Counted from the stretch's first letter, positions 48,134-61,859 are shown. The stretch: 64,000 nt of DNA from Mixophyes australis (GCA_036250195.1 JAVHZZ010000001.1:378573407-378637406); one strand, 5' to 3'. Made by a program: numbers and translations. Notes: generated from the sequence alone by a model not told the origin.

Positions 48134-49359
48134 CAGTTGTATGCAAATGTTTGAGCACCTATACTCAAAGTACATATTTAAATCGAATTGAAAAGAAGTT
48201 GACAACCTCTGCAAGATAAATACTTAAGCTTGACAGGTTTCTGGCAATTTTAATGCACAAATACTATTTTTGTTGAATTGGAGAGATTGGGAAAAATAAA
48301 TAAATGGTGAACGTGGCATGTGCTAAAGGTGTGTTTTTTTTGTATATTAATGTAGCTAAGAGTAGTTTATATTCTTGCCACTACCCCCCCCCCCCCCCTT
48401 CCCCCTCCTCTTCCTTGCATAACTCTTGTAGCCCAGAAATATTCTTAGGTCTTCGTGCTGCCTGGGTAAGATTCCCTCAGTCGGGGACTGACAGCCATTC
48501 CAAGACCTTAATATTTTGTCACTGTAAGTACTTCATGGTTGACTTTGAGGTATTTTGGATCATTGACTTGCTGAAATAGGAAACTTCTTTTGGATTAAAT
48601 TTCATCTCTGTATATTTTTTTGTTTAACTTGTCCATATCACTTTTTTGTTCCAAAAAGTTTCTGGCTTGCTTAAGTATTGTTTGATATACTTCAGACTTT
48701 GAGTTTTACGATGAGATCATAGGAAAGGTTTCCTTCTAACAACTCCTCTATTTAGATAATTGTGTAAGCTGTACCGTGGACCACTACTTCACTGATTGCT
48801 AATTCTTTCTGCAGGTCCTTTGTTTATTTGATATTTGTGTTCGGCTTTGCATATAGGGCCAGTTTAGAAGCACTTATATCAGATTTTTCTTTATCTTCCA
48901 GATTATTCTTTGACTCCTTCAGTTCCCATAATGTCTTTCTTAACAATTTTTCTGACTGTGGACATTCCAAGCTGGAAGCATTTAGGAATCTTTTTATAGC
49001 CTTCCCTTACATTGCAACAGCCAATTATCTTTGGTTTGAAGTTCTGTCAGCTGCTTAGAGGAGCATATGGGTGTTGAGAGTAGGCACAACACCCTGAGAG
49101 GGTCAGAGCATTTATTCAACTATGGAATTTCTTCACCTGGCTTATTTAAGGCCTAATGAGTTAATCAATCAAGTTTTATGGCTTAAAAATAAATTGAAAT
49201 GTTTTTAATTAAGTGAAAGGGAGCCCAAGCTTTTTGCACTTCTGTTGTTTTAATTTGTTAGACACCAGTTGTGCATTACAAGGTGTTGGAATGTTAAGTT
49301 TAAGGTTGTATCATGTGTTAATGTTGACCAAGGAGTTCCCATACGTTTGCATACAACTG
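48134..49359 (-). pseudogene. Tc1-like transposon, same family as 25503-26567, reversed
   Basis: Inverted ends CAGTTGTATGCAAATGTTTG (48134-48153) and GTTTGCATACAACTG (ending 49359) bound it. The right half, reversed, matches the interior of 25503-26567 (for example cttgattgactcgatag and gaataaatgctctgaccc blocks). The coding frame is fully decayed. A poly-C patch lies at 48383-48400. Confidence 0.8.
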
Positions 49360-51002
49360 TGTCATACTTTTGTTTATTTTTATTTTGTTTTGGCTGACAT
49401 TAATGAAAGGGGTGTTCCGTTAGTGGTAGACTGGACACTTTGAAGTGACCGTTTACTATTTCCACAATGGGCATTTTTAGGTGGATCTGTAAAGCGTAAG
49501 TGGGTGTATTGAAGCGCATGTATGAAATGAAGGACGTCTGACAACTATACTCGCTAAAGAAGCAATGTGGGTTTGTTTTTTGTGGTAATAAAACAGCCTT
49601 ATTAAAACTAGGGTCAAAGCTGAAAAAATGTTGAGCATCACTGTTATAGTAAATCTTGTGAATAATGTGCATGCTTGCTGTGTGTCCGTGGCACAGTCCT
49701 CTCTCATGTACAGCATTCTTCAAGCTGCCTGTTGAAATTTGGTACAAATGAGCAGCTCCAATCTTCCACAAAGAGAACTGCTTACTTTGGTGACAACATG
49801 ACCTTACTTTCTTGTTTTTGTTTTTTTTTTGGTAATTTGTTGAGAATGTCAGATTAGATCCTTTTTTAGTTCTTATTTGAGATTTGTTTATATTTTTCTT
49901 TTATTTATTTTTTAGAAACCTGGGTCACTTTTACCAATTTGAATTTATAAATTTATTGTACAAAGTTAGCAAAATTCCTCCGAGTGGGTTATGCTATAAG
50001 AAATATTGAAAATGGCTGCTGAAATCTATTTCAATATGTAATTTTTTATTTATGAAAAAAAAAAAAGAAACATTTTACAATATCAAATGTTTGAACAAGT
50101 TGTCCATGGCATAAAAAATAAATAACCTATCGCAACCAGTTTATTGTAAGATTCTATAGGATAGAGGGTGGAGGAGCATAAGGAGAGTGGAAGGGAGGGA
50201 GGGTTCTCACCAGGGCTGCATTGCAGTTATGAGTTTATAATGTGTAACCGTACCTTGTGAAAGTGATTAATGATACCCCATTTACAAGAGAGCACTTATA
50301 ATATATTATTGGATATTTGTGGACGTTCAAGACATTGTCATAAAATATATATATATATTTTTATTTTTTTTATTTGTGCTTACTGAATCTTTTCCAACCA
50401 GTGGAACCAATTGGCTTTGACTTGTATCTTGCTGCAAAGGAAGCAATATCTTCCATTAACATGTAGAATTCGATCTGCGTAAACCAGTCTAAAACGTTTG
50501 GGGCATTTAGATTTGATAGAACTGACTGCCTTGGCACCTTTCCTCAGGTGTTTTATTAATGACTTTCTTATATTTCGAGACTGGTGTATGCATAAGACTC
50601 TGTAACCAAAATTCTGGAGTAATTGAAGTGATTCATCTGTAATTTCCTCTGAAATGTGCTTAATTTGAAACCAAAACTCTAGAAACTTTGCGCTTTGTCA
50701 CTAAATGTGAATGGGAGGAACAGAGGCTCAATGACATCTCCAGAATTGGTCTGAAAGACCAGGAAACTTTTTATTGCTGATACATCTGTATCAGCACTAA
50801 CACATTTTAACCTGTGTTTCTCCCACTATTTGAGCATCCATGTGTGAATGTAAAGATACACCATTGCTCATCTTCTAGAAACTTTCCTAACTCTCTGCTC
50901 CATGCCTTAGTGTACTTGGGAAGGGATCCTGAAATTCTGTTTTAAGTCTTTCACAGCCACATGTTATGTATCCCCAGATGGATCTGGTCACGTCTAATAG
51001 AT

Positions 51003-51308
51003 AGCATGTTGGCCCAGTGGTTAGCATTGCTTCCTCAGAACACTGGGGATGCGAGTTCAGTTCCAATAAGGCCTCTCTATGTGGGGGATTTTGTATGTTC
51101 GCCCCATGTTTGGGAGTAAACTGGACGAATCCAAACGAAGTCCAATAACATATTCGTAGGTTCAGTACCTGCTGACAATGGACCCTAGTGTGTTTATGTG
51201 GTAGGAATTTAGACTGTATGGGCCAGGGCCTCAGCGGAATGATTAAATATTCTTTGTACAGCACTGAGTAAAACGGTGGCTCTATATAAATAACTAATAA
51301 TAATGAAT
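51003..51308 (+). repeat. V-SINE (tRNA-headed), + strand
   Basis: Box A tggcccagtggttagc and box B-like gatgcgagttcagttcc form the tRNA-like head. The central ttttgtatgttcgccccatg segment matches the V-SINE core, and the L2-like tail ends with tatataaataactaataata. Confidence 0.8.
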
Positions 51309-54300
51309 GGACTCATTCTTCCAATAGCATGACACTACATAGGGCACACCTAAAGTAGTACATGTAGTCCCTGCACAACCAATACCTCAATGCACCTGGT
51401 GGGGAGAAGGGAGGTAGACCTCACAGTTGGGGTAATCTCACCTTATTCTCAACTTCTCAAACACATCACCTTCACCCGTCGTATTCTCTCCTCGTGGTGT
51501 AACCTTGGGAAGGTCCACCAGACGTTTTATTTGGGAAAGCCGTTCCCTCCAAGTAACTTGTGACAACTCGCTCACATATTGTCCAGGAAAAGGGAATACC
51601 ACATTTAACAGGCTGCAGGCCTTTAAGTTACGCAGTCTCTTACTACCCTGATAAGTAGTGTATATAAGCGGACAGTGAATGTGCTGATATCAGATGATGA
51701 TTCTATTAAAGAACAATGGTAACAGTAGTGAATTAGTTCACAGAAGTAATACGTTTCCTACTATTTCACTTGGGGCTGCCAACAGGAAATTGGGGTGCTG
51801 GTACAATAATTTGGGCCTCCCCTCCATAAGAGAGTAGGAAGTGTCCACCGAGCCACATCATGTTTGTGTGTATGTATATAATATATACATTGTAATAAAA
51901 CATTACATACATCACAACATCCCCCAGCCCACTGTACTTACTATGCTGTGCTTGTCCCTAGACAGTGTGTGATGTCACTGTCCAGGGACTGGGAGCAGCT
52001 GTCAGCTACCTCTTAACACCCATCACCCTTTTGTGGATACACACTACAGTGAAGGCCCAGGACTGCATTTTGTACTTTTATCCTAGAGCTTTTGTTATTG
52101 TCAGATGAGTGGTGTTTTTCTGGCTTTTTGTTTTGTGGTAGTATTTTCCTCTGTGAAACCCAGATAAACATTTCACAGTATTTTATCACTACTTCAGAGT
52201 GGCTGAAAAAATGCATTTGTTTAATTGTGTATTGCCCTACAGATTCTTTTATCTTTTTAAGTGTAAACCCCTTCCCCCCCCCCTCCCCCCACTGCTAAAT
52301 ATACCTGCCTGACACTAGCTTTAAACATAATTCCATTTAACACAGGCTGCTGCAGTGGGATTATGAGCTACACAGAGCATTTTGTACTGGGTGAAAGGAG
52401 TCCTGATAGAGAGGGTCCTAGTGTGACATTTAAGATCTTCAGCGTGGGAGTATGATCTTGCACAGAAAATGATTGGTTCAGTGCTCTGGGCTGGTCATTG
52501 GCCCTTTTTAAATTATCATTAAATGATCTTAAATTGATTGAACTTGTAAGTATATTGTCCAATTAAAATAAAAAATGTTTTTGTATTTTTTTTTTTTTTT
52601 TGTTGCTGTATAAAGGTTGCTCAGTAAAATTGGTCTTTTACATTTATTTGCTCTATATACTACATACAGTAGAACAAGCTAGATATAAAACAATCCCACA
52701 GGCTTGGGATGGAGGTTCTGAATCTGTGGCATACCTGTAGTGTTTTCTGCTTGCAGCAAAGATTTATAAGCTCAGTAGAACCTGATTGATAGAGGTGATG
52801 TGGTCACTGTGGGTAGAGGCAAGTTGAACTTCTGTGGTACATTACACATTATTCACAGCAATGTAGCCGTCAGCTGCAGTCTTGCAGACTTGTTTACTGC
52901 AATATTCCCTCTTCTCTGGATGTTTTGTCTGCTCTTTGTAACAAACTGTCAAGTAAAGTCATTGAAACCAGATGAGCCAGATCATTTTTCTCAAGAGGCC
53001 GCTTTAAAAAGTACAGCATGTCATGATCGGGTACTACCTCTGCTAGACGTACATTATTGTTCTGTGTGTATGGAGGGCTCTCCTATGTGTTTTATGGGGG
53101 ACTTGCCTACATGACAGCTAGCAACATGAGTCATGGGATTGGTGAATATTGTGTTGTGACTTGTCATGGAGTCTGTTTAGCATGTTCTTCTGAGTGTTCC
53201 AAAACATTGTTAGGACATGCGTTTTTGTGGCAGTTTTATTGTTGGACATTTCATTTACTGGGAGTAAAGAAGAGGAAGACTTTCCAAATGAGAGTGTGAA
53301 ATTCTCTCCTCATTCTTCATTTAACCATGACATTCAGTTCAACAGCAGAATCTGACCCAAGTGCAGCCCTACACCAACCACACTACACAGAAGAATGAGG
53401 TGACCACTATAGTCGCAGCTCTATTCAAGTTGCAGAAGCTGAATTTACAAATACTGTGCAGCTATAATATATAATCCAAGGACCATATTCATACATTCCA
53501 TTCTTTAATAAAATAAATGGGATGCGTAAAGTCCCAAAGACCCTACAGACTTTGGCCTAGGTTTTGGTTTATTTTTTTGTGTGTTGTCTATTAATATTTA
53601 TTATTTGCGCTTGTTAATCTTTGGATATCTCTGTGCCTTTTTTACCTCTTGCATTAACAAAGTATGGGTGTGTACTGGGCAAAAAAAAAAAGAATATTGC
53701 CTTTAGGTAGGTTAGTAACAACTAATATCAATAGCAGATACTGGCAATATCAAAAGACCGGTCTTTATTCCTGTTCAGTCGCGGGGGGACGACGACTTCC
53801 AAATATAAGAAATTGGAGACCCCTGAATGTTTCACAACTCATTGTAACAAATGTATAATTTGTCCACTGCAGTTTTTAAAGGATACACCAGTTTAGTTGT
53901 TATGGCAAACTGCACCTTTTTTTGCATGTACTTCTGCACCATTTTTTTTTTATGCCGTTCTCGTGACAAATTTGACTTTTATTAGTCTCTGTTCTGCTGT
54001 TGTTGAATCTTCAAACCCGTAAAATAGAATGTTTACTATGCAGAACAGTCAATGGCTGTAGAACTGGTCAGTTCATCTAAAAGTGTAAGAATGTATCTTG
54101 AGTTTTTCTGTTAGCTCAGTAAGGAAGAAGTGCTAAGAAAAATGCCAGAAATAAAGCAAAGTATTATCCGTATTTCATGGAGCATGTTTACAGCAGTGGT
54201 TAGTTACACAAAGAATGTCTTGAAAGTGCCCGCAGATGTCTGGAGAACCAGGAATGTTGCTCAGCACTAACATGAATAGTGGTTTACCAGAAGTCATCGG

Positions 54301-54929
54301 CAAGTTTAAATTCCACTTTGTTAAAGCAGATCTCATAGGAGTTCTGTATGGCTTGTTGAAACTAGAGGTCAGTAAAATATCTTGCATTAGAAGCCACCAT
54401 GCCGTAACCAATATAATATTAATATAAAATAGTAGTACTATTTTAATCCCTGTTTTATTAGTCTCTTAAAATAATCTGCAGACTGTTCCTACTGCCAGAG
54501 TAAGGGCAGCATATCCACTTTCAGATTTGGTGTTGGGTTCGTACAATTATTTATTTGAGCTGTAATCACTTTTTTTTTTATTTATTTATTTTGTTTTAAT
54601 AAAGTGATTTTTTTACATGGTCCATTTTTATTACTCTCACTGAGTCCAATGGAAGGAGAACGATAGACTGCAGCTTCTGTATTGTCCTTGTCAGCCCTTA
54701 CCCAAAGTTGAGCCTAAATGTTCAGTTTATGGCATTATGTTGTGCAAGGTGGCTTGCTGTGCTCCTCTGTAAGCCTCCCATGAAAGGCAGTTTGTAATAC
54801 TACATTCATAGGAATGCCCCATACTTGTTTTGTTTGTGATACCTGGGGTCTGGAGGAATTTGTATGGGTTCCAGGGGCATCTCCTGAGAGGTAGGAGCCT
54901 GCACACATCTTCATCATTCTTTATTTGGC

Positions 54930-55160
54930 ACCACAGAATTTGTCAGGCACTACATAATAAATCTACCAATACGCAGTATGTAGCTTAACCTCATGTATCG
55001 CACTCCCATTGACCTATAGATTATAAGCTTGCTAGCAGGGCCCTCTTACCTCTGTCTGTTTTACCCATTGTTGTTTATTACAGTGTTTGTTCCCAATTGT
55101 AAAGCACTACGGAATTTGCCTGCTCTGTATGACTAAAAGGTGCTGATGGTAATCATACGA
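54930..55160 (+). repeat. L2-type LINE 3' tail
   Basis: ttataagcttgctagcaggg, then gttcccaattgtaaagcact and acggaatttgcc, is the same tail family as at 32541-33015. Confidence 0.75.
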
Positions 55161-57588
55161 CACACATGAAAATAGTATACGTAACAAATTGTGTATCCTA
55201 CAGACAAATCGGCATAAGACATGATGGGGACAAACGAGTTATAGGTAGAGACAATAGGAGCGATGGGAACATTAAGCTTAGCACCGGGAATGTGCGACCA
55301 TCCTCTGTGGACAGCTGGAAGCGTAGAGGTGTGATACATGTGTCTGCTAGTCATCAATGGTGCAGAGGGCTGAGTGCAGATTATTGTAATGTTCTAGTAA
55401 CCAGTAACACAGCAGCCACAAATTGTTCACTGTCACACTTCTATCCTTACCTTACACGCTCCTGTGAACTGGCACAAGAGGTGTGCTAGGGAATGTTTGT
55501 GAATTACTGAGGGGGGGGGGGTAAAACAGGGGGTCAGCGCACATTGAAGTGTTGAGGCGTGTATAATTTTGAAATGGAAAATCTGACACTTGTTCAGAAC
55601 ATAAAATCCACCACATACTTCATTTTAGGTACCAAATAAGGTAAAACTATTTAGGAATTTATTTCCACATATCCTGCTAATTTGGGTTCATCAGCCGGTT
55701 ATATAATGGGGAAAATACATATTATGAGTTTATAGGTGCAATAAAATGGGACACATGAAAGTCCTGTAAGTGATGTCGCCTTGTCAGTATTTTATGTCCC
55801 AACTTTTGTCCTATACACGTGGGTAGGGTCTGCTTCCATATATAAACATGCTCATGAGTTTCTAATGTGGACGTTTCTTGAGATCTAGAACTACAAGTAA
55901 ACGGAACACAACTTTTATGATGATCTGGGCCTCATCCTTTCTTTAACTTGTCCTCCACTCCTGTCTCAGTGTTATCAGCAATAGAGTAAAAGCAACAAAG
56001 TACATTTATGCAAAAGCCTAACTGGAGGGATATGTAGAATCATGTCTGTATCTCCACTAACACCGGCCACCACACTAGCCACATATGATTAGTCAAAGTT
56101 ATTACCAGGTTATACTGGCCAGGAATAGAAACATGAATTATACTTATCTGGTCTTATCCACTGTAGAAAATGCATGACTGCCTGCATGCAACGCTGGGGG
56201 CTGCTTTTATACTTTAAAGGAATTGTGTGATTAACAATAGTAAACCGATGCTGAAACAACATTTTGGTTACAACAGTACATGTAATGCCCCCTGAATTGG
56301 AGAATCAACAAGTTTTCTCAATTGTAAATCTGTATCGTGGCTCCTATTTTAAAGAAGTAAATTTTGTTGTTTTGCTTCACAAGTCCACATCCTTTCTGTG
56401 CTTTGTACATAGCACATCAGACTTGTATTTCTGCTTATTATCAAAATCAGTTGTAGTCTGGAAAATGCATCTAGGAGATAAAATCCTTTGTACAGTAGAA
56501 TTTGGATATTGAATTGCTGCAGTTTTATTTTGATTCATAGAGGTAACAAGCGGCAGGACAGAAGATTAGTGTATTGATGGTACCATTGTAGCATCTTGTA
56601 GTGAATTCTCTCAGGCAATGCAGACCATGTTAGCAGACACCTGCCGTTTCCTGTAATTGCTGTATTCAGTGGGGTGTTGGTAAATGTAATTGTCTCTCTA
56701 GTTCTCATAAGACTTCAGTTTTTTGGAGAGACCAGGATATACTTGTCTGCAGTGAATACAAAAGAAATGTTTTCCCAAAGCCTATATCTGATTGACCTTG
56801 AGTATATTATAATGACCTGGTTACTTAATCCATAGCGTTTAATTGGCCAAATCAAAGTTAACCGGAATTGTACAGGGGTTGAAGAATAAAATAACCTGAA
56901 AAACAAATTTTATACTTTTCAACAACAAGCAATCAGAAAAGCCAGGAAAATTCTGTATGGGGTGAGTAACTGGCATGAAGCAGGGATGTTCCTACCAGCC
57001 GATAATGTTAAGCTGGAAACTTATGCTGTGGCCCCAAGCTTGCATGGCAACACTCTCTCTCTATTGTGTAATCTAGGTGTTTACAACGACATCCATACTA
57101 TATAAAGTAAGGAATGGTGGATTACTTCTTTTTATCTTGTCATATATTTTGCAATGGATGTTGTAACCTTTTGAATGCATTCCTTAATTCATGCTATAAC
57201 ATGGCATTATATTGTTTTGACAAGGCACCCCATGGTGTGTCTGTACAGTTGTATTACATGTTATGAAATTAATTTGCATTAAATGATATTAAGTTACTAA
57301 TCTCCTCCAGGTTCAGACAGCTGTGCTGATGTCCACATTGGTATCACCACCCCACAACTGTTCAGCAGGATCCCATACTGAGTACTGACTTCTCTTGGTC
57401 CCCACTGTTACTGTGTATTCATTGCTGCTGACAAAGAACAAAACTCCTAGCGCTAAGGGAGCCATATCCCCCTTCTTAGCATTTGATGAGATTTGCATCC
57501 TTGACATATTTCGGTAAAATAAGAGTCGTTATATATGTCAGTATATAGTTCATTGCTGCATTGTCCTGGACCAGTTATGTTTAGTGTC

Positions 57589-57940
57589 CCTATCCTCATC
57601 ATCACCATTTATTTATATAGCACCACTGATTCCGCAGCACTGTACAGAGAACTCACTCACATCAGTCCCTGCCCCATCGGAGCTTACAGTCTAAATTCCC
57701 TAACACACAGACACAGACAGACAGAGAGGGAGACAGACTAGGGTAAATTTTTGATAGCAGCCAATTAACCTACAAGTATATTTTTGGAGTGTGGGAGGAA
57801 ACTGGAGCACCCGGAGGAAACCCACGCAAACACGGGGAGAACATACAAACTCCACACAGATAAGGCCATGGTCGGTAATTGAACTCATGACCCCAGTGCT
57901 GGGAGGCCGAAGTGCTAACCACTTAGCCATCGTGCTGCCC
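57589..57940 (-). repeat. V-SINE, minus strand
   Basis: Read on the minus strand it starts with a tRNA-like head (GGCAGCACGATGGCTAAGTG; box B-like GGTCATGAGTTCAATTACC). Next is the V-SINE core (GTTTGTATGTTCTCCCCGTG, GGGTTTCCTCCGGGTGCTCC), then an L2-like tail with agcaccactgattccgcagc in + orientation. Confidence 0.9.
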
Positions 57941-58064
57941 TATCCATATGCATTGTGCTCACATTCATTTCCATTGACCGACCTCCAGATGGTGACAAAA
58001 AATAAGATTGTTGTCTAAGAATTTTGTATGTCCAATATGTTTCCTATTGTGCCTCCTGTCCGTT

Positions 58065-58292
58065 TGACGTCCCTTTAGGGTGTAAGCTCTCAGGAGCAGG
58101 GCCCTCTTCCCTCCTGCCTCTACCTATTCTTCTGCTTCATCTTCAATGTGTAATCTGTGTTTGGAGCTTTGAAGTCCTGGTATTTTTCGTGTATTGTTCT
58201 GTACGTTTTACCCTGTATTGTCCACGGTCTGTAATTTGTATGGCGCTGTGGTATCCTTGTCGCGCCTTAAAAATAAAGGTTAATAATATTTG
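58065..58292 (+). repeat. LINE 3' tail (L2-type)
   Basis: gtaagctctcaggagcaggg through tggcgctgtggtatccttgt to aaaataaaggttaataat follows the pattern of amphibian LINE termini. It lies about 480 bp before JADE1 coding exon 2. Confidence 0.7.
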
Positions 58293-58771
58293 ACCCCATT
58301 TAGGGTAAGTAAACTGCGGCTGTTCTACAGTGACATCTCCTATGATGCTCTGCCAGTTAGAGATGTGTTTGATACCACAATGGTCCTGCATAGATTTGAC
58401 AGGAACCTTCCATCTCACTTGTGCTGTTTGGGGGACCCTGCCCCTTCCACCATCTTTCAGTCTGTGACTTCCTAGGAAGTTAACATCTGACCATTGGGTA
58501 GGATAAGGTTCAACAATGGCTTGGGTGTATCTGTTTTTTTTTCTTTTTGAATTATTTCCTACATATCATATTTCTTTTTACAAGGGATGCTGTATTGAAA
58601 TCTAATGAATTTTGGGGGGGGGAAAAAACTGAATACAGTAAAATCTGCTATTGTGAGACTAATTTTCTTGAAATGCAGAAACAAAGCGAAACAAATGAAA
58701 TTAGAAGCAAAGCGTTCCCAGAGCTGGCTCCTTGCGCCTTCACTGTTGTAACGTCTGGTTTGTCTCCCCAG

Positions 58772-58851
58772 GTCTGTCTACATCGTGGTCTCAGCATTCA
58801 AGGTCTCGACATAGCAGGAGCTCAAGACATGAAGATCAGAAGGCCTCTGAG
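58772..58851 (+). CDS. JADE1: JADE1, second coding exon
   Basis: This 80-nt exon lies between acceptor tctcccca-g and donor gtattg. Joined to the preceding exon (1+80 nt = 27 codons) it keeps frame and encodes SLSTSWSQHSRSRHSR followed by SSRHEDQKASE. It matches the Ser/Arg/His-rich low-complexity segment of JADE1 that precedes the EPL-like region. The preceding intron is about 17.9 kb. The donor is slightly non-consensus (GAG|gtattg), but phase and protein match leave little doubt. The segment is disordered in the family and has no enzymatic motif. Confidence 0.95.
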
Positions 58852-60436
58852 GTATTGTGGGGTGGTCAGTACATCTGCGTCTTCTATAGCAGAATTATTA
58901 CTGTCTCTGCTCACACATGTAATTTGTGGACAGTTGTGTCACATCAGCAACAAGGCACGGCTTTGAAATGTTAAAGAAGTGGCCTTTCTCGCTGGAACAT
59001 TTCAGTTGATTACATTTGCTGGATCATGTATTATAAAATAGTGTAGGAGCAACAGACTTTAATAAAGGAGACCAAGTGAAAATGTGTTTATTGAAGGTGG
59101 CAGATTGCTATGATGTGTGTTCAGTCAGGTGACTCTCACTTTCCATTCCCTGTTCTCATTCGTCAGCACCTGAGCTTCCGGGGGAAGGGTGATGCTCTGG
59201 CTTCTGTTTGAAGAGTTGGTTTTAAAGTTAAGTCCCAGTGGATAAATCTTTGCAATCTTTAAAGTTACTCAATTGCTACACATGCAACAATATTGCTAGT
59301 GATAATAACAAATGGACCGATATTGCAGTATCTGTGAACCAAATAATGACTGTCTTTTTGGTCGACTGCACCAATAGGACCGGTCATTCAGTCTAAATGG
59401 TGAACAGTCTGGTCTGTTCAATTTAGCCACCAGTTTGTAGGACTACATAGAAAACGTATCCTGATGTGTAGTGCACAGGTCAGACTGCAGGATTGGATAG
59501 TGTGTGATGGGCCAGTGTATTGAATCATATGTGTTCAGGTTTTCCCGGGACAGCCTCATTCCCCACCCCAGACACTGTAACTGACAGTTTATTTTTCCAT
59601 TCATATTTCTGATCCAGCCAAAATAATGGTATAAGTGGAAATAGGGTTATATAACCTTATTACTATTACTGTTCTAGCATATGGCCCCTTTGTCTAGCGT
59701 ACCTGGCTTCCACTGCTGAATCAAGTAGCTATGGCAGTGGATTCCAAACTTTCTCAGTTCAATGCACCCTTAGGGGGGGTCTCCATAATTTGTTCAAGGC
59801 ACACCTAAGCCAAAATAATTGACAAGCAGTCCTCCACCTTGCTTACCACCGCCCATGCCGGGGCACCCATCTGAGATCGCCGTGGCGCACAGTTTGGGAA
59901 TTGCTAAGTTATGTCATTCTCCATTTTAGTACGGTCATTACTGAAGACAGTAGATACTGATATTATGTTGTCATATTCATGCCATTTTTTCTAACATCCC
60001 CCCACCCCTGCCCCCCCACCGCATGCACAATTCAGCTGAAGGCTTTCATTCACTCATTTACATTTATAAATCGGTAGCTCCATTAAGAGTAACCAGTTTT
60101 TGCTTTAAACATATTAAGAACATGTTAATTATGAATGGGTGCATATTCACTGACTCAGGGGTAAAATTATTCTATTACTGATGTTTTTGTGTATGGTGGT
60201 ATACTGAGATGTGTATTGCTCTGTGTGCGTTATTATCTCTTTAGTTTTATTTCCGTGGCATTTTCTCCAATTCTATTAGTTTGGTTGATAGGATGAGTCA
60301 TATTTTGGTTCAATTGAACAAGTACTTGGCGTGGTGTGATAGGCATTTCCAGTTAATGTGTCCACCCTGTTGATCATCGTGGTTCGTTTAGCATAATGGA
60401 ATGTATTCAAATTGTAATCTCTGTGTCGTCATGCAG
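58852..60436 (+). other. JADE1: JADE1 intron between coding exons 2 and 3
   Basis: A 1.6-kb intron bounded by gtattg and tcatgcag. Apart from a hAT-type MITE at 59735-59906 and a C-rich patch near 59998-60018, I see nothing recognisable in it. Confidence 0.9.
59735..59906. mobile_element. hAT-type MITE, copy 2
   Basis: cagtggattccaaactttct and gtttgggaattgcta are the ends. It is homologous to 44600-44786 throughout. agctatgg / agttatgt flank it (6/8). Confidence 0.8.
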
Positions 60437-60594
60437 GTGTTCCGAACAGACCTGATCACTGCCATGAAGCTACATGACTCCTACCAGCTGAACCCAGAGG
60501 ACTACTATGTGTTGGCTGATTCGTGGCGGCAGGAGTGGGAGAAGGGGGTACAAGTGCCTGTGAACCCACAGTTTATCCCTGATCCTGTTGCCAG
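60437..60594 (+). CDS. JADE1: JADE1, third coding exon (start of EPL-like domain)
   Basis: This 158-nt exon has acceptor tcatgcag and donor gtaaga. It encodes [19 protein letters not shown], then [20 protein letters not shown] and [14 protein letters not shown], and ends in phase 2. It is the start of the Enhancer-of-polycomb-like (EPL) region that JADE/BRPF scaffolds use to contact the acetyltransferase, and is nearly identical to human JADE1. Substitutions cluster near the end ([12 protein letters not shown]). No further JADE1 exon is seen up to 64000, so the two PHD fingers lie outside the window. In other frames this exon shows no long open frame. Confidence 0.96.
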
Positions 60595-61017
60595 GTAAGA
60601 AAATGGCTTTATTGCACCAGGCGCGACAGCAGATTATGTACACAAGAAATCACAAAATGCTTCAGCTTTTTATTTTGCATGGTGAAGCGGAAACTCATAA
60701 ATCCTGTTGCTCATTGATCCTCTATAAATGTTGACTGTAGGCTGCTGTAATTGCAAGGTCCTCTCTCTTTTTTTTCTGGCCTGTACAACGGAGCTGTAAT
60801 TGTTGTGTTCTCTGTTGGATAACGTAAAGCCTTTTGAGCTGATACAGTGAGCCCTGCTTTAATACAGCAGGCCAAGGGAATTATACAATTTAATGCATGC
60901 AAGAAGAGATAAAGGAACTAGTAAATTTATGTTTAATATTTCATTAGAAATTTACAAGTGTGTGAGCATAAAAGGCATTACTGGAAATATCATCTTGAAT
61001 ATACAGCTTGTTGTATA

Positions 61018-61019
<2 letters not shown>

Positions 61020-61051
<32 letters not shown>
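61020..61051. repeat. Poly-T tract
   Basis: Thirty-two T in a row. Confidence 0.95.
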
Positions 61052-61053
<2 letters not shown>

Positions 61054-61859
61054 CCCATAATGGCCGAGGACCTAAATACTTAATGGTACATCTAGGGCAG
61101 AAACCTGTAATTACCTTTTTGTAGCTAACCTTTTATTACCAGGGGTGTTCCTCCTAAGGGTTACCATCAAGGCGCATTAGACCTTGAACATGTGGTGTGT
61201 TTGGTTTGAGCTGCATTTATTATTTGGTGAAAGTATCTCAACCAGCACTGCAGACAGGGGTCTTGAATCCTTTGAAGAAAGTGTTCTGGTACAGACAAGC
61301 ATTAAGATCACTGAACGGATTATGGACACAAGACAATAGGGCATGCTGCATTTGTGTCTGCATTAAATGATCCTGTGTACAGTCAGCAATTTCTTCATAG
61401 GGTTCAACTAATTCTGTTTACATTGCCCGTTAAGCTGCGGTCGGCAAGAGTGAACATTTCACGGGCATAGGTAAAGCGCCATGTGTGCGTGCCCGTACGT
61501 CGGCTGCTGTTATCTTGATGTGACCTATGGGTCGGGACCTCTATTCTGGTCCCTGAATCTGTATTTGTGGTCACATGTGCAATACATAATATTGTGAATA
61601 TTCAGCTTTAGCTCACCAATATAATTGATATTTGGTCCCAGCTAAGAAAAGGTTTATCACCACTCCAGTCAGTCCTGACACTGTCATGTGAAGACTGTAT
61701 AACCCTTCAGTATTTGCCTCCGAGAGAACTGATGTATTAGATGGTCCCAGGGTTGGGGTTCCTGTCATATTTATTTATTTTTGTTTTACATTCCCATTTT
61801 GTTTTTAATACTGATTTTAAGAATAACCAACACATAGGTTGTAAGAGTCTGTGGATCAT

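Larger units (their letters stand above)
40880..58771 (+). other. JADE1: JADE1 intron between coding exons 1 and 2
   Basis: A roughly 17.9-kb intron defined by the flanking exons. It holds a possible antisense retrotransposon 3' end with G-tracts (42126-42860), a long poly-T (43363-43400), a hAT MITE (44600-44786), Tc1 remnants (45201-45345, 46602-47730, 48134-49359), an L2-type LINE 3' half (45350-46541), a V-SINE (51003-51308), an L2-type tail (54930-55160), a second V-SINE in reverse (57589-57940) and another LINE tail (58065-58292). Other stretches (for example 49400-50990, 51310-54920, 55200-57580) are unassigned non-coding DNA. Confidence 0.9.

Noticed and set aside
57700..57940. Minus-strand frame resembling a protein (MAKWLALRPPSTG)
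   Set aside because: It lies in a V-SINE tRNA head and core, so it is not a gene.
58547..58966. 139-codon + strand frame overlapping JADE1 exon 2
   Set aside because: It reads the exon in the wrong frame; the splice-supported JADE1 frame is the alternative one.
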